DNA from: Nonomuraea jiangxiensis
GTDB taxonomy: Bacteria; Actinomycetota; Actinomycetes; Streptosporangiales; Streptosporangiaceae
Reading direction: 5' to 3'
DNA length: 64,000 bases
NCBI RefSeq assembly: GCF_900099965.1
Contig: NZ_FNDJ01000003.1
Location: 602,465-666,464, forward strand
Below the pieces are notes generated by a model. The model saw only the letters and a program-made list of their open reading frames with translations, had not been told where the DNA came from and did no database searches. Shown here in pieces: positions 1-8,813 of this stretch. A program made the position numbers and the translations under genes. Position 1 is the first letter of the stretch, and the number at the start of each line of letters is the position of its first letter.

Positions 1-878
<878 letters not shown>

Positions 879-910
879 CTAGGTAAAGCCTGCGTTACTC
901 AACGGAACAA

Positions 911-945
911 CGCAATGTGCAAACGTGCAACTGCACGAAGTTGCA
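911..945. promoter_or_regulatory. TGCA-rich dyad cluster, candidate operator
   Basis: GTGCAACTGCAC at 925-936 is a dyad (GTGCA-AC-TGCAC). TGCAAC at 926-931 also pairs with GTTGCA at 940-945, and a further ATGTGCAA lies at 915-922. Overlapping half-sites about 100 bp before a helix-turn-helix regulator gene suggest an autoregulatory operator. This is inference from symmetry only. Confidence 0.4.
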
Positions 946-1040
946 TTACGAGCCGACGAGTCATAGCAACCTGAGGACACGGGAGTAATGCGGGGTTATC
1001 CTCGCGGCACGCCCGTGTCCCCCCAACGGAGCCGCCCATA

Positions 1041-2051
1041 ATGCGCAACGAGCCCCGAACCGTGTCCGATCCCTTCGAGACGCTGGGTCTCGACCCTGCC
1101 CAGACCGCGCTGTACACGGCGGTTCTCCGGCTGCACCGGGCCACGCGCACCGACCTCGCGCTGGCCATGGACAACCCGGTGGAGCAGGTCGGCGCCCAGC
1201 TCGACGACCTCGTCAAGCTGGGCGTGATCGACGAGCGGTCCGGCCATTACCTGGCCAGACATCCCGCGGCGGCGCTCGGGCGGGTGATCGCCGAGCGGCT
1301 CGACCGGCTGGCCGAGGAAAGCCGAATGATCGACTCGGCGTTCGGCTCGATCCGGGGCCTGATTCGCGACTACGACGCCGGGCGCGACTATCAGAGTGGC
1401 TCTTTCATGGTGGAGATGGCCAGCGGGGCCGATGTGCTGTATGAGAGCGTCGTCGGCATAGCCGTTCAATCACCGCCGATGACATTAGTGACCGGCATTC
1501 CCGACGAACGCACCATGACCGATTTTGCCCGCAAATTTGCGGATCCCTGGGTTGATGCTCAGGAACGAAATCTTCTTACCGTTCATGCCATCGTCCCGGT
1601 CTCGACTCTCATGCTGCCCGGCGTCCGCGACCAGCTCACCCGCCTGCTGGAGACCGGCGGCAAAGTACGCACGCTGGACCGGGTGCCGAGCTGGTTCATG
1701 ACCGTGGGCCCCGAGGTCGCCGGCCTGCCCTCCGTGTGGGGCGGCAACCTGCCCGACAACGCCTACAACTTCTACCTCGTACGCACCCCCGTCGTCGTGG
1801 GCGTGCTGCGGGCGCTGTTCGAGGAGTTGTGGGCCAGGGCCGTACCCCTGCCCTGGGGCCGCAGGGGCGACGGGATGATCCAGGTGCTGCGCCTGGCCGC
1901 GCAGGGCATGTGCGACGAGTCCATAGCCCGCCAGCTGGGGGTCTCGGTGCGGACGATCCGCGCCAGATTCGCCGACGCCATGGCCGAACTGGGCGCCCAG
2001 TCCCGCTTCCACGCGGGTGTGGAGGCGGCCAGGCGCGGCTGGCTCCGCTGA
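1041..2051 (+). CDS. TrmB-like / LuxR-type HTH transcriptional regulator
   Basis: A 336-residue predicted DNA-binding protein. The N-terminus (about residues 12-75) resembles a TrmB-type winged helix (LDPAQTALYTAVLRL then LDDLVKLGVIDERSGHYLA). The middle is an uncharacterised ligand-like domain. The C-terminus (about 275-335) is a LuxR/GerE-type helix-turn-helix (VLRLAAQGMCDESIARQLG then VSVRTIRARFADAMAELGA). No receiver domain is present. It sits between guaB and the DUF5319 gene, a place empty in mycobacteria, so it looks like a lineage insertion. Bases of the middle third (about 1320-1620) are less GC-rich than the flanks. The target and ligand are not visible from sequence. Confidence 0.85.
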   Translation: MRNEPRTVSDPFETLGLDPAQTALYTAVLRLHRATRTDLALAMDNPVEQVGAQLDDLVKLGVIDERSGHYLARHPAAALGRVIAERLDRLAEESRMIDSAFGSIRGLIRDYDAGRDYQSGSFMVEMASGADVLYESVVGIAVQSPPMTLVTGIPDERTMTDFARKFADPWVDAQERNLLTVHAIVPVSTLMLPGVRDQLTRLLETGGKVRTLDRVPSWFMTVGPEVAGLPSVWGGNLPDNAYNFYLVRTPVVVGVLRALFEELWARAVPLPWGRRGDGMIQVLRLAAQGMCDESIARQLGVSVRTIRARFADAMAELGAQSRFHAGVEAARRGWLR

Positions 2052-2193
2052 CCCCGTACCCCGCGGAAACAGCGCGCGGAGCAGGGCGGGAAGCCCGAAA
2101 ACGCGCGAGTGGGACGGCCGGAAAGCGGGCAGCCGGCCGCAGGGCCTGAGCTATAACCCACCGCTCGGGCCGCTTCGGTCATATGGTGGGAAG

Positions 2194-2571
2194 GTGCTGG
2201 AAGACGTCCCCCGCGACCCGTTCGCGGACGACCCGAACGATCCTTCCTCGGCGATGGGGGCACTCGACGACGCCGAGCCACTCACCGCGGCCGAACGTGA
2301 CGAGGCCATCACCGACCTCGCCGACGTCGAGGTCTTTCGCTCCCTGCTCGAACCACAGGGGGTGCTGGGCCTCGTGCTCGACTGCCCCGAATGCGGCGAG
2401 CAGCACTTCTTCGACTGGGAGCTGCTGCGCGGCAACCTGAGGCAAATGATCGAGAAGGGCCAGCCTCAGGTCCACGAGCCGGCCTTTCACCCTGACCCGG
2501 CCGACTATGTCAGCTGGGAGTACGCCAGAGGCTATGTCGATGGCGTCATCGACACGGAGGAACGCCGCTGA
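2194..2571 (+). CDS. DUF5319 family protein (Rv3412-like)
   Basis: A 125-residue acidic protein of unknown function. It starts MLEDVPRDPFADDPNDP and carries a CPEC pair (residues 64-67) followed by GEQHFFDWELLRGNL, a possible small metal site. The family lies next to guaB and sigD/rsdA in mycobacteria (Rv3412), as here. GTG at 2194 is preferred: longer in-frame starts lack family-like sequence, and TATGGT (2182-2187) lies exactly 6 nt before it, consistent with a leaderless mRNA. The 3' end overlaps the convergent RsdA-like ORF by 40 bp. Confidence 0.85.
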   Translation: MLEDVPRDPFADDPNDPSSAMGALDDAEPLTAAERDEAITDLADVEVFRSLLEPQGVLGLVLDCPECGEQHFFDWELLRGNLRQMIEKGQPQVHEPAFHPDPADYVSWEYARGYVDGVIDTEERR

Positions 2572-2684
2572 CCGACATCATCGAGCAGCACGGCCAGCAA
2601 CCGCACCGCTGGATCGGCTGAATCAGGCATCTCCCCGCGACCGAGCGCGTCGAGCAGCGCGTCGGTCTCTTCCTCTGGCGTCAA
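2532..2684 (-). CDS. Short RsdA-like anti-sigma-D ORF (remnant or minimal form)
   Basis: A 50-codon ORF starting with TTG at 2684, whose TTGA overlaps the sigma-factor stop by 4 bp, a typical coupling. The product begins [18 protein letters not shown] and continues [13 protein letters not shown]. The T/D-x-LLDAL ... DP...LAxLL pattern resembles the sigma-binding N-terminus of M. tuberculosis RsdA (Rv3413c), which lies at the same position after sigD. RsdA normally also has a transmembrane segment and an extracytoplasmic domain; here the frame stops at 2532, so only the sigma-binding segment would remain. It overlaps the DUF5319 gene tail on the other strand. Whether it is a decayed gene or a soluble mini anti-sigma factor cannot be decided from sequence. 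Confidence 0.6.
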   Translation of the reverse strand: MTPEEETDALLDALGRGEMPDSADPAVRLLAVLLDDVGQRRSSVSMTPST

Positions 2685-3346
2685 GCTGACTCCAGCTCCG
2701 CCATCTGCCGCAATCTGGCCAGCGCCCGATGCTGGGCGACGCGGACCGCACCTGGTGACATACCGAGTACATTACCGGTCTCCTCGGCCGACAGCCCCGA
2801 CACCACCCGCAACAGCAGCAACTCCCGCTGGTTGTCGGGCAGCCGGGCCAGCAGCCTGCGCGCGTGCTCGACCTCGATGTAGCGGACCACCGTCTCCTCC
2901 GGCCCCGGCCCATCGTCCGGCCCGTCGGGCAGATCCTGGGTCGGTACGGCCGAGCGCACCGAACTCCGCAACGCATCGGCCACTTTGTGCGAGGCGATCC
3001 CGAACACGAAGGAGGCGAACGGCCGTCCCATGTCCCGGTATCGCGGCAGCGCGGACAGGACCGCGATGCACACCTCCTGGGCTACGTCATCGGCAATGTG
3101 ATATTGCCCTGAAACCCTGCCCAGCCTGGCGCGACAATAGCGCACCACCATCGGACGCAACTCACCGAGCAGGGATTCGATCGCACTGCGATCTCCCTGC
3201 ACGGCGAGGCTCGTCAGTTCCCTAAGGTCGGAGTCATCCGTCCGTGCCGGAAGTCTCGACGCGAGCCTTACCCCAATTTTGGCGTCGGCGACGCTTCCCT
3301 CGCTCACGATAGGCATGATGCCCGCACTGATCCGGCCTGTCGTCAT
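2681..3346 (-). CDS. RNA polymerase sigma factor, SigD/ShbA type
   Basis: A 221-residue group 4-like sigma-70 factor. Region 2 is at about residues 60-130 ([39 protein letters not shown]). Region 4 is at about 165-215 ([18 protein letters not shown], then [19 protein letters not shown]). Orthologues are SigD in mycobacteria and ShbA in Streptomyces, where ShbA drives the principal sigma gene; the same role here is inference. The guaB - DUF5319 - (rsdA) - sigD synteny supports the call. The ATG at 3346 is preceded by an unusually AT-rich stretch of about 110 bp that probably holds its promoter. Confidence 0.92.
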   Translation of the reverse strand: MTTGRISAGIMPIVSEGSVADAKIGVRLASRLPARTDDSDLRELTSLAVQGDRSAIESLLGELRPMVVRYCRARLGRVSGQYHIADDVAQEVCIAVLSALPRYRDMGRPFASFVFGIASHKVADALRSSVRSAVPTQDLPDGPDDGPGPEETVVRYIEVEHARRLLARLPDNQRELLLLRVVSGLSAEETGNVLGMSPGAVRVAQHRALARLRQMAELESA

Positions 3347-3724
3347 AGCGAACGGCTACGGATTGGTCACATTGAAGCGACGATAACCATCAGTAATCAA
3401 ATGACCACACTAAGCCTTAACTGCTGACATAATGTTTCACCCCATAACCCGGAATGCACGACAATTGCCAGCCCACAGACGCTTATCTGCCACTTCCGGT
3501 TTACTCCAGCAATCCACCTTTCCCCCCATTTCCCCCCAGAAGCCGCCACCCCTCGAAACACGCCCCCTGCCCTGACCCCGTCCGCCGGCCGCCATCGAGG
3601 AACCCCAACCGGCGAACGAGCAGGCCGACCCGCGGGCGATCGGCCGGCCCGAGCACCTCGCGCTCGCTCACCACCTCGATCTACGCCGCTCGCGGACCGC
3701 CACCACCGGCCCGCGCCAGTGCCC
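3347..3724. other. 378-bp intergenic region, promoter side of the sigma gene
   Basis: No coding signal. The part next to the sigma gene (about 3350-3500) is much more AT-rich than the rest of the window, with several TAnnnT and TTGA-like words on the minus strand, so a promoter is likely; no single -35/-10 pair is compelling. The remainder (3500-3724) is C-rich and is probably the 3' trailer of the neighbouring minus-strand gene. No terminator hairpin stands out. Confidence 0.5.
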
Positions 3725-4312
3725 CTAGTCATCCTGTACGTCGAGCAACTCCAGATACCCCTGGACGGCCTCCCACAGGTGGTGCTCGGGATACCGGCCC
3801 ACCCCGCGATGCTCCCTGCGCCACCGCCGGTCCCAGTACGAGTCGTGCACCGCCCGCAGATGCTCCAGCGCCGTCCTGAGCTCCCCGGCGGCCCGGGCCG
3901 GCTCATCCTCGGGCTCCGCCCCGCGCACAAGGTCGAACCGGCGCGCCTCCAGGGCATCGAGCACGGCCTTCTCGGGCCCGTCCAGCGACCAGAACCGGAT
4001 CGGCCCGCGGATGAACGGGTTTGCCACCGGATCCCGCCGGGAGCGCCACCAGTAGGCCACCCCGCCCTGGTCCAGCCGCAGGAAGTCCACCAGCCAGGCG
4101 GTGCCGGGCGGATGAGACCCCCAGGCCACCTCCTCCGGCGGCAGGTTCAGTACGAAGACGACCTCGATCTCCTCGATCGGATCGGCCCCGTCCAGCAACT
4201 TCCCGAAGACGTACGCCTCCCGCAGGAACGGCTCGTCCACCGGCACCCGCCTGGTCTGCTCGCACGCCTCGGCGAGCATCCGCAACCGATCCACCGCCCG
4301 CCCATACCGCAC
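3725..4312 (-). CDS. Hypothetical protein, DUF7711-like family
   Basis: A 195-residue soluble protein of unknown function. Key segments are RAVDRLRMLAEACEQTRRVP, AYVFGKLLDGADPIEEIEV, VFVLNLPPEEVAWGSHPPGT, WLVDFLRLDQGGVAYWWRS and, near the C-terminus, YWDRRWRREHRGVGRYPEHH. It resembles an actinomycete family I recall as DUF7711; this is recognition by eye. The GTG at 4312 has GGAGGAGGGA ending about 6 nt upstream; a GTG two codons earlier (4318) is the alternative. The frame stays open further upstream only because it runs through the 14-bp repeat block. It is probably transcribed alone. Confidence 0.8.
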   Translation of the reverse strand: MRYGRAVDRLRMLAEACEQTRRVPVDEPFLREAYVFGKLLDGADPIEEIEVVFVLNLPPEEVAWGSHPPGTAWLVDFLRLDQGGVAYWWRSRRDPVANPFIRGPIRFWSLDGPEKAVLDALEARRFDLVRGAEPEDEPARAAGELRTALEHLRAVHDSYWDRRWRREHRGVGRYPEHHLWEAVQGYLELLDVQDD

Positions 4313-4421
4313 GCCCACTCCCTCCTCCCGTCCCACCACTCCACAAGCCGCCCGCCCCAGCGGCTTGCCCAGTGCCACCGGATTCCCCGACCACCCGAAG
4401 CACCTCCCAACGCCCAGCGGC

Positions 4422-4631
4422 CCCCCTCGACCCGGCCTCCTCGACCTGACCCGCTGGACCCGGCCCGCTGGACCCAGCCTGCTCGACCCGGCCTGCTCGA
4501 CCCGGCCTGCTCGACCCGGCCTGCTCGACCCAGCCTGCTCGACCCAGCCTGCTCGACCCAGCCTGCTCGACCCAGCCTGCTCGACCCAGCCTGCTCGACC
4601 CAGCCTGCTCGACCCAGCCTGTTCCACCAAG
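4422..4631. repeat. 14-bp minisatellite, about 15 tandem copies
   Basis: Tandem repeat with unit CCTGCTCGACCCRG. Ten units from 4478 to 4617 are identical except for A/G at position 13 (three with GG, then seven with AG). Four diverged units precede them (from 4422) and one degenerate unit follows (4618-4631). The change from the GG to the AG type along the array looks like unequal duplication. The unit has no stop codon in any frame, so 14-residue peptide repeats appear in every reading frame. It lies about 110 bp upstream of the GTG of the DUF7711-like gene. Confidence 0.95.
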
Positions 4632-4642
4632 CGCCCGGCGAA

Positions 4643-4977
4643 ATGGCCGACTTGACCCGGCGGGCTCGGGCAGTGGCAGGCGTCGTCGGCCTCCCCTGTT
4701 CGAGCCCCCAGGCAGGCGGTGCCGGCCCGCCCACCGCAGGGCGCTGGTGCGGCTGAGGTGGGCGAATCGTATCGGCCAACGGGTAGTGATGCGCAGCCCG
4801 CCGACGCTCGCCATGGCCCGGGGACGGCGCTCCGGGTCCCCGCGCCCGCAGGAGGAGGTCGGTGGCTCGCCACCGCCCGCGGCTTCGAGTGTGGTCCAGC
4901 TCCCGCTCCAGGTTCGCCACATCGTCCCGGAGAGCCCAGTTGGCGTACTCAGCCGGGACGAACCCCACAAAAGCCAC
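4643..4977 (-). other. Open reading frame of uncertain status after groEL
   Basis: From GTG at 4977 the frame gives MAFVGFVPAEYANWALRDDV then ANLERELDHTRSR, about 34 residues that look like real, partly helical protein. After that the product becomes Pro/Arg/Gly-rich, enters the 14-bp repeat and ends only at 4147 inside the next gene in another frame. The start codon lies in the T-tail of the groEL terminator. It may be a decayed gene interrupted by repeat expansion, or chance. No function is assigned. Confidence 0.3.
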
Positions 4978-4979
4978 AC

Positions 4980-5007
4980 GGCCCGCATCCTTTCAAGGAT
5001 GCAGGCC
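4980..5007 (-). terminator. groEL rho-independent terminator
   Basis: Stem 4980-4991 / 4996-5007 (12 bp with one C-A mismatch) and a 4-nt loop, starting 16 nt after the groEL stop. On the minus strand it is followed by GTGTGGCTTTTG, so the T run is short (four T). Confidence 0.7.
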
Positions 5008-5023
5008 GTGACGGGCAGGAAGG

Positions 5024-6721
<1,698 letters not shown>

Positions 6722-7033
6722 TTACTTCTCGATGATCGCGAGAACGTCGCGGGCGGAGAGCACGAGGTACTCCTCGCCGCCGTACTTGACCTCGGTGCCG
6801 CCGTACTTGCTGTAGAGGACGATGTCGCCCTCCGAGACGTCGAGCGGAATCCGCTTGTCGCCGTCCTCGTCCCAGTTGCCCGGGCCCACCGCGAGGACCT
6901 TGCCCTCTTGCGGCTTCTCCTTGGCAGTGTCCGGGATGACCAGGCCGGAAGCGGTGGTCTGCTCGGCCTCAAGCGGCTGAACCACAATGCGGTCGCCGAG
7001 CGGCTTAACGGGAACCTTGGTGGCGGTCGTCAC
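6722..7033 (-). CDS. groES: Co-chaperonin GroES
   Basis: A 103-residue 10-kDa chaperonin, the heptameric lid of GroEL. Motifs: [20 protein letters not shown] (start), [20 protein letters not shown] (mobile loop), [20 protein letters not shown] (roof), ending VLAIIEK. Starts with GTG at 7033. First gene of the groES-groEL operon; a TTGACT-N17-TATGTT promoter and a perfect CIRCE element lie about 90-150 bp upstream. Confidence 0.98.
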   Translation of the reverse strand: MTTATKVPVKPLGDRIVVQPLEAEQTTASGLVIPDTAKEKPQEGKVLAVGPGNWDEDGDKRIPLDVSEGDIVLYSKYGGTEVKYGGEEYLVLSARDVLAIIEK

Positions 7034-7122
7034 GATCGGACCTCCCCTTCAGATTTGAATGATCTAGAAGAGGCGACCAGCTGGGCCTGCCGTCGCGGGT
7101 GTCAGACCTGCCTCGTCGCACG

Positions 7123-7149
7123 TTGGCACTCTCAAGGGGAGAGTGCCAA
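7123..7149 (-). promoter_or_regulatory. CIRCE operator (HrcA site)
   Basis: TTGGCACTC-N9-GAGTGCCAA, a perfect 9-bp inverted repeat with the canonical 9-nt spacer. Established knowledge: HrcA binds CIRCE and represses groESL until heat shock. It starts at the predicted transcription start of groES. Confidence 0.97.
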
Positions 7150-7154
7150 CAGGA

Positions 7155-7183
7155 AACATATGCAAGAGGGGCTTGACAGTCAA
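7155..7183 (-). promoter_or_regulatory. groES-groEL promoter
   Basis: On the minus strand: TTGACT (7183-7178), a 17-bp spacer, TATGTT (7160-7155). The expected start lies near 7147, inside the CIRCE element. A near-consensus vegetative promoter. Confidence 0.85.
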
Positions 7184-7295
7184 CACGAACGCGTCTGCTG
7201 TGAGCGATCAGGCCGGGAAACCCCGGCCCCGGCGGCCTCCCGATCCGTTACGACGCGCCGGTTCGAGCGCTCGACCAGGGCGATAACGTCGTTCC

Positions 7296-8618
7296 GTGGA
7301 CCTCGAAGCCTTCGCCGACCTGCTGACGCCGCGTGGGCAGCGGGCGCTCGCCGAGGCCGGGGAGCTCATCGGCGCCGACCCGGTCGCCGCCGCCACGAGG
7401 CTCCGCAGGACGTACGACGCCGCGCTCACCTCCGCAGCGCTCACCCAGGCGGGGCTCAGGGAGCGCGCCAGGGCCAAGTTCGGCGCGGACGCCGAGCGGA
7501 TGTACTTCACGCCGCACGGCCTGGAGCAGGCCACCCGGGCGGAGGTCGCCGCCCACCGCGCCCACCGCATCGCCACCTGGCCCGACCCGGGCACCCCCGT
7601 GACCCAGCAGGACCCGCACACCCCCGCGGCATCGCCAGACCTGGCCACCCCCGCGACCCAGCAGGCCCCGGGCACCCCGGCGGCACGGCACGGCCCGGAC
7701 GCCGCCGCCACCCGGCGGGAGGCGGGCGTTCCCGCCGCCGGTGGGCTCCGGGTCGTGGATGCCTGCTGCGGCATCGGCGGCGACCTGCTGGCGCTGGCCC
7801 GCGCCGGCTGCATCGTGACCGCCGTGGACACCGACCCGCTCACCGTGGCCGTGGCCAGGGCCAACGCCGAGGCGTTCGGACTGGCGGCCGAGGTGTGCGT
7901 GGCGGATGCGGCGAGCGTCCGCCCGGAGGACCACGACGTCCTGTTCGCCGACCCGGCACGGCGGACGAGCAGGGGCCGGACGTTCGACCCCATGGCCTAC
8001 TCCCCGCCCTGGCCCGTGGTGCTCGACCTGCTCGCCCGAGCCCGCAGGGCGTGCCTCAAGGTCGCCCCCGGCATCCCGTACGAGTTCATCCCCGCCGACG
8101 CCGAGGCCGAGTGGGTCTCCTACAAGGGCGAGGTCAAGGAGGCCACTCTGTGGACGGGCGGGGCGGGCGGCGGGCGGCGGGCCACCCTGCTGCCCGGCGG
8201 GCACACCCTCACGGCCACCGGCACCCGGGCCCCCGTCGGCCCGGTCGGGCGCTACCTCTACGAGCCCGACGGCGCCGCCATCCGGGCACATCTCGTCGGC
8301 GAGGTGGCCGCTCTGGTCAACGGCCGCCTGCCGGACCCGATGATCGCGTATATCACCGGTGACACCGCCAAGGACACTCCATGGGCGGCGAGATACGAAA
8401 TAAACGACGTCCTGCCGTTTTCCCTGAAAAAGCTGCGCGCGGAGCTCCGCAGGCGACATGTCGGCAATGTCACCATCAAGAAGCGCGGTTCGGCCATCGA
8501 TATCGAACGCCTCCGAACGGACCTCCGACTGAACGGCGACAATTCCGCGGTAATCATCCTGACCCGGATTCTCGATAAACCATCGGTCCTCATCTGTAAC
8601 CCCTCATCAGCTGCCTGA
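7296..8618 (+). CDS. SAM-dependent methyltransferase with THUMP-like C-terminus
   Basis: A 440-residue class I methyltransferase. SAM motif I VVDACCGIGGDLLALARAG lies near residues 153-171, motif II is VTAVDTDPLTVAVARANAEA, and the catalytic-region motif LFADPARR resembles the DPPR-type motif of nucleic-acid methylases. The C-terminal segment (YEINDVLPFSLKKLRAELRR, VGNVTIKKRGSAIDIERLR) matches the THUMP-like domain of actinobacterial orthologues; the substrate is unknown, probably RNA. A Pro/Thr/Ala/Gln-rich insert (about residues 100-148) separates the N-terminal helical part from the Rossmann fold. GTG 7296 has no ribosome site, but TAACGT (7284-7289) sits 6 nt upstream, suggesting a leaderless mRNA. 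Divergent from groES. Confidence 0.87.
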   Translation: MDLEAFADLLTPRGQRALAEAGELIGADPVAAATRLRRTYDAALTSAALTQAGLRERARAKFGADAERMYFTPHGLEQATRAEVAAHRAHRIATWPDPGTPVTQQDPHTPAASPDLATPATQQAPGTPAARHGPDAAATRREAGVPAAGGLRVVDACCGIGGDLLALARAGCIVTAVDTDPLTVAVARANAEAFGLAAEVCVADAASVRPEDHDVLFADPARRTSRGRTFDPMAYSPPWPVVLDLLARARRACLKVAPGIPYEFIPADAEAEWVSYKGEVKEATLWTGGAGGGRRATLLPGGHTLTATGTRAPVGPVGRYLYEPDGAAIRAHLVGEVAALVNGRLPDPMIAYITGDTAKDTPWAARYEINDVLPFSLKKLRAELRRRHVGNVTIKKRGSAIDIERLRTDLRLNGDNSAVIILTRILDKPSVLICNPSSAA

Positions 8619-8813
8619 ACACCGCCAAATCGGCCATTACCCCGTTAACCACGATCTTTCACTTCACCCCTGCCGGACCTTGATCGAGAGGCTAAGGTGG
8701 GCGGGCGGGAGTTCTCCCCCTAATGCGGTTATCCGTGTTCTCGCTCTTTCATCTGCAAACCGGACCTATCCCAATGCTGCGCGGCAGACCGTCGGCGAGC
8801 GAAGGAGCTTTCG

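Larger units (their letters stand above)
4313..5023. other. 711-bp region between groEL and the DUF7711-like gene
   Basis: Contains the groEL terminator (4980-5007), an open frame of doubtful status starting just after it (GTG 4977), and the 14-bp tandem repeat (4422-4631). No firmly supported gene. Long open frames on both strands here are largely created by the stop-free repeat. Confidence 0.6.

Noticed and set aside
4422..4631. CRISPR-like array
   Set aside because: Units are 14 bp and directly adjacent with no spacers, and no cas genes are nearby; it is a simple tandem repeat.
4698..4706. GTTCGAGCC resembling a tRNA T-loop
   Set aside because: No pairing T-stem, anticodon arm or acceptor stem around it on either strand.
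4147..4988. Several 270-380-codon frames running through the region upstream of the DUF7711-like gene
   Set aside because: They are kept open by the stop-free 14-bp repeat, which is open in all frames; their products are Gly/Arg/Pro-rich without family resemblance.
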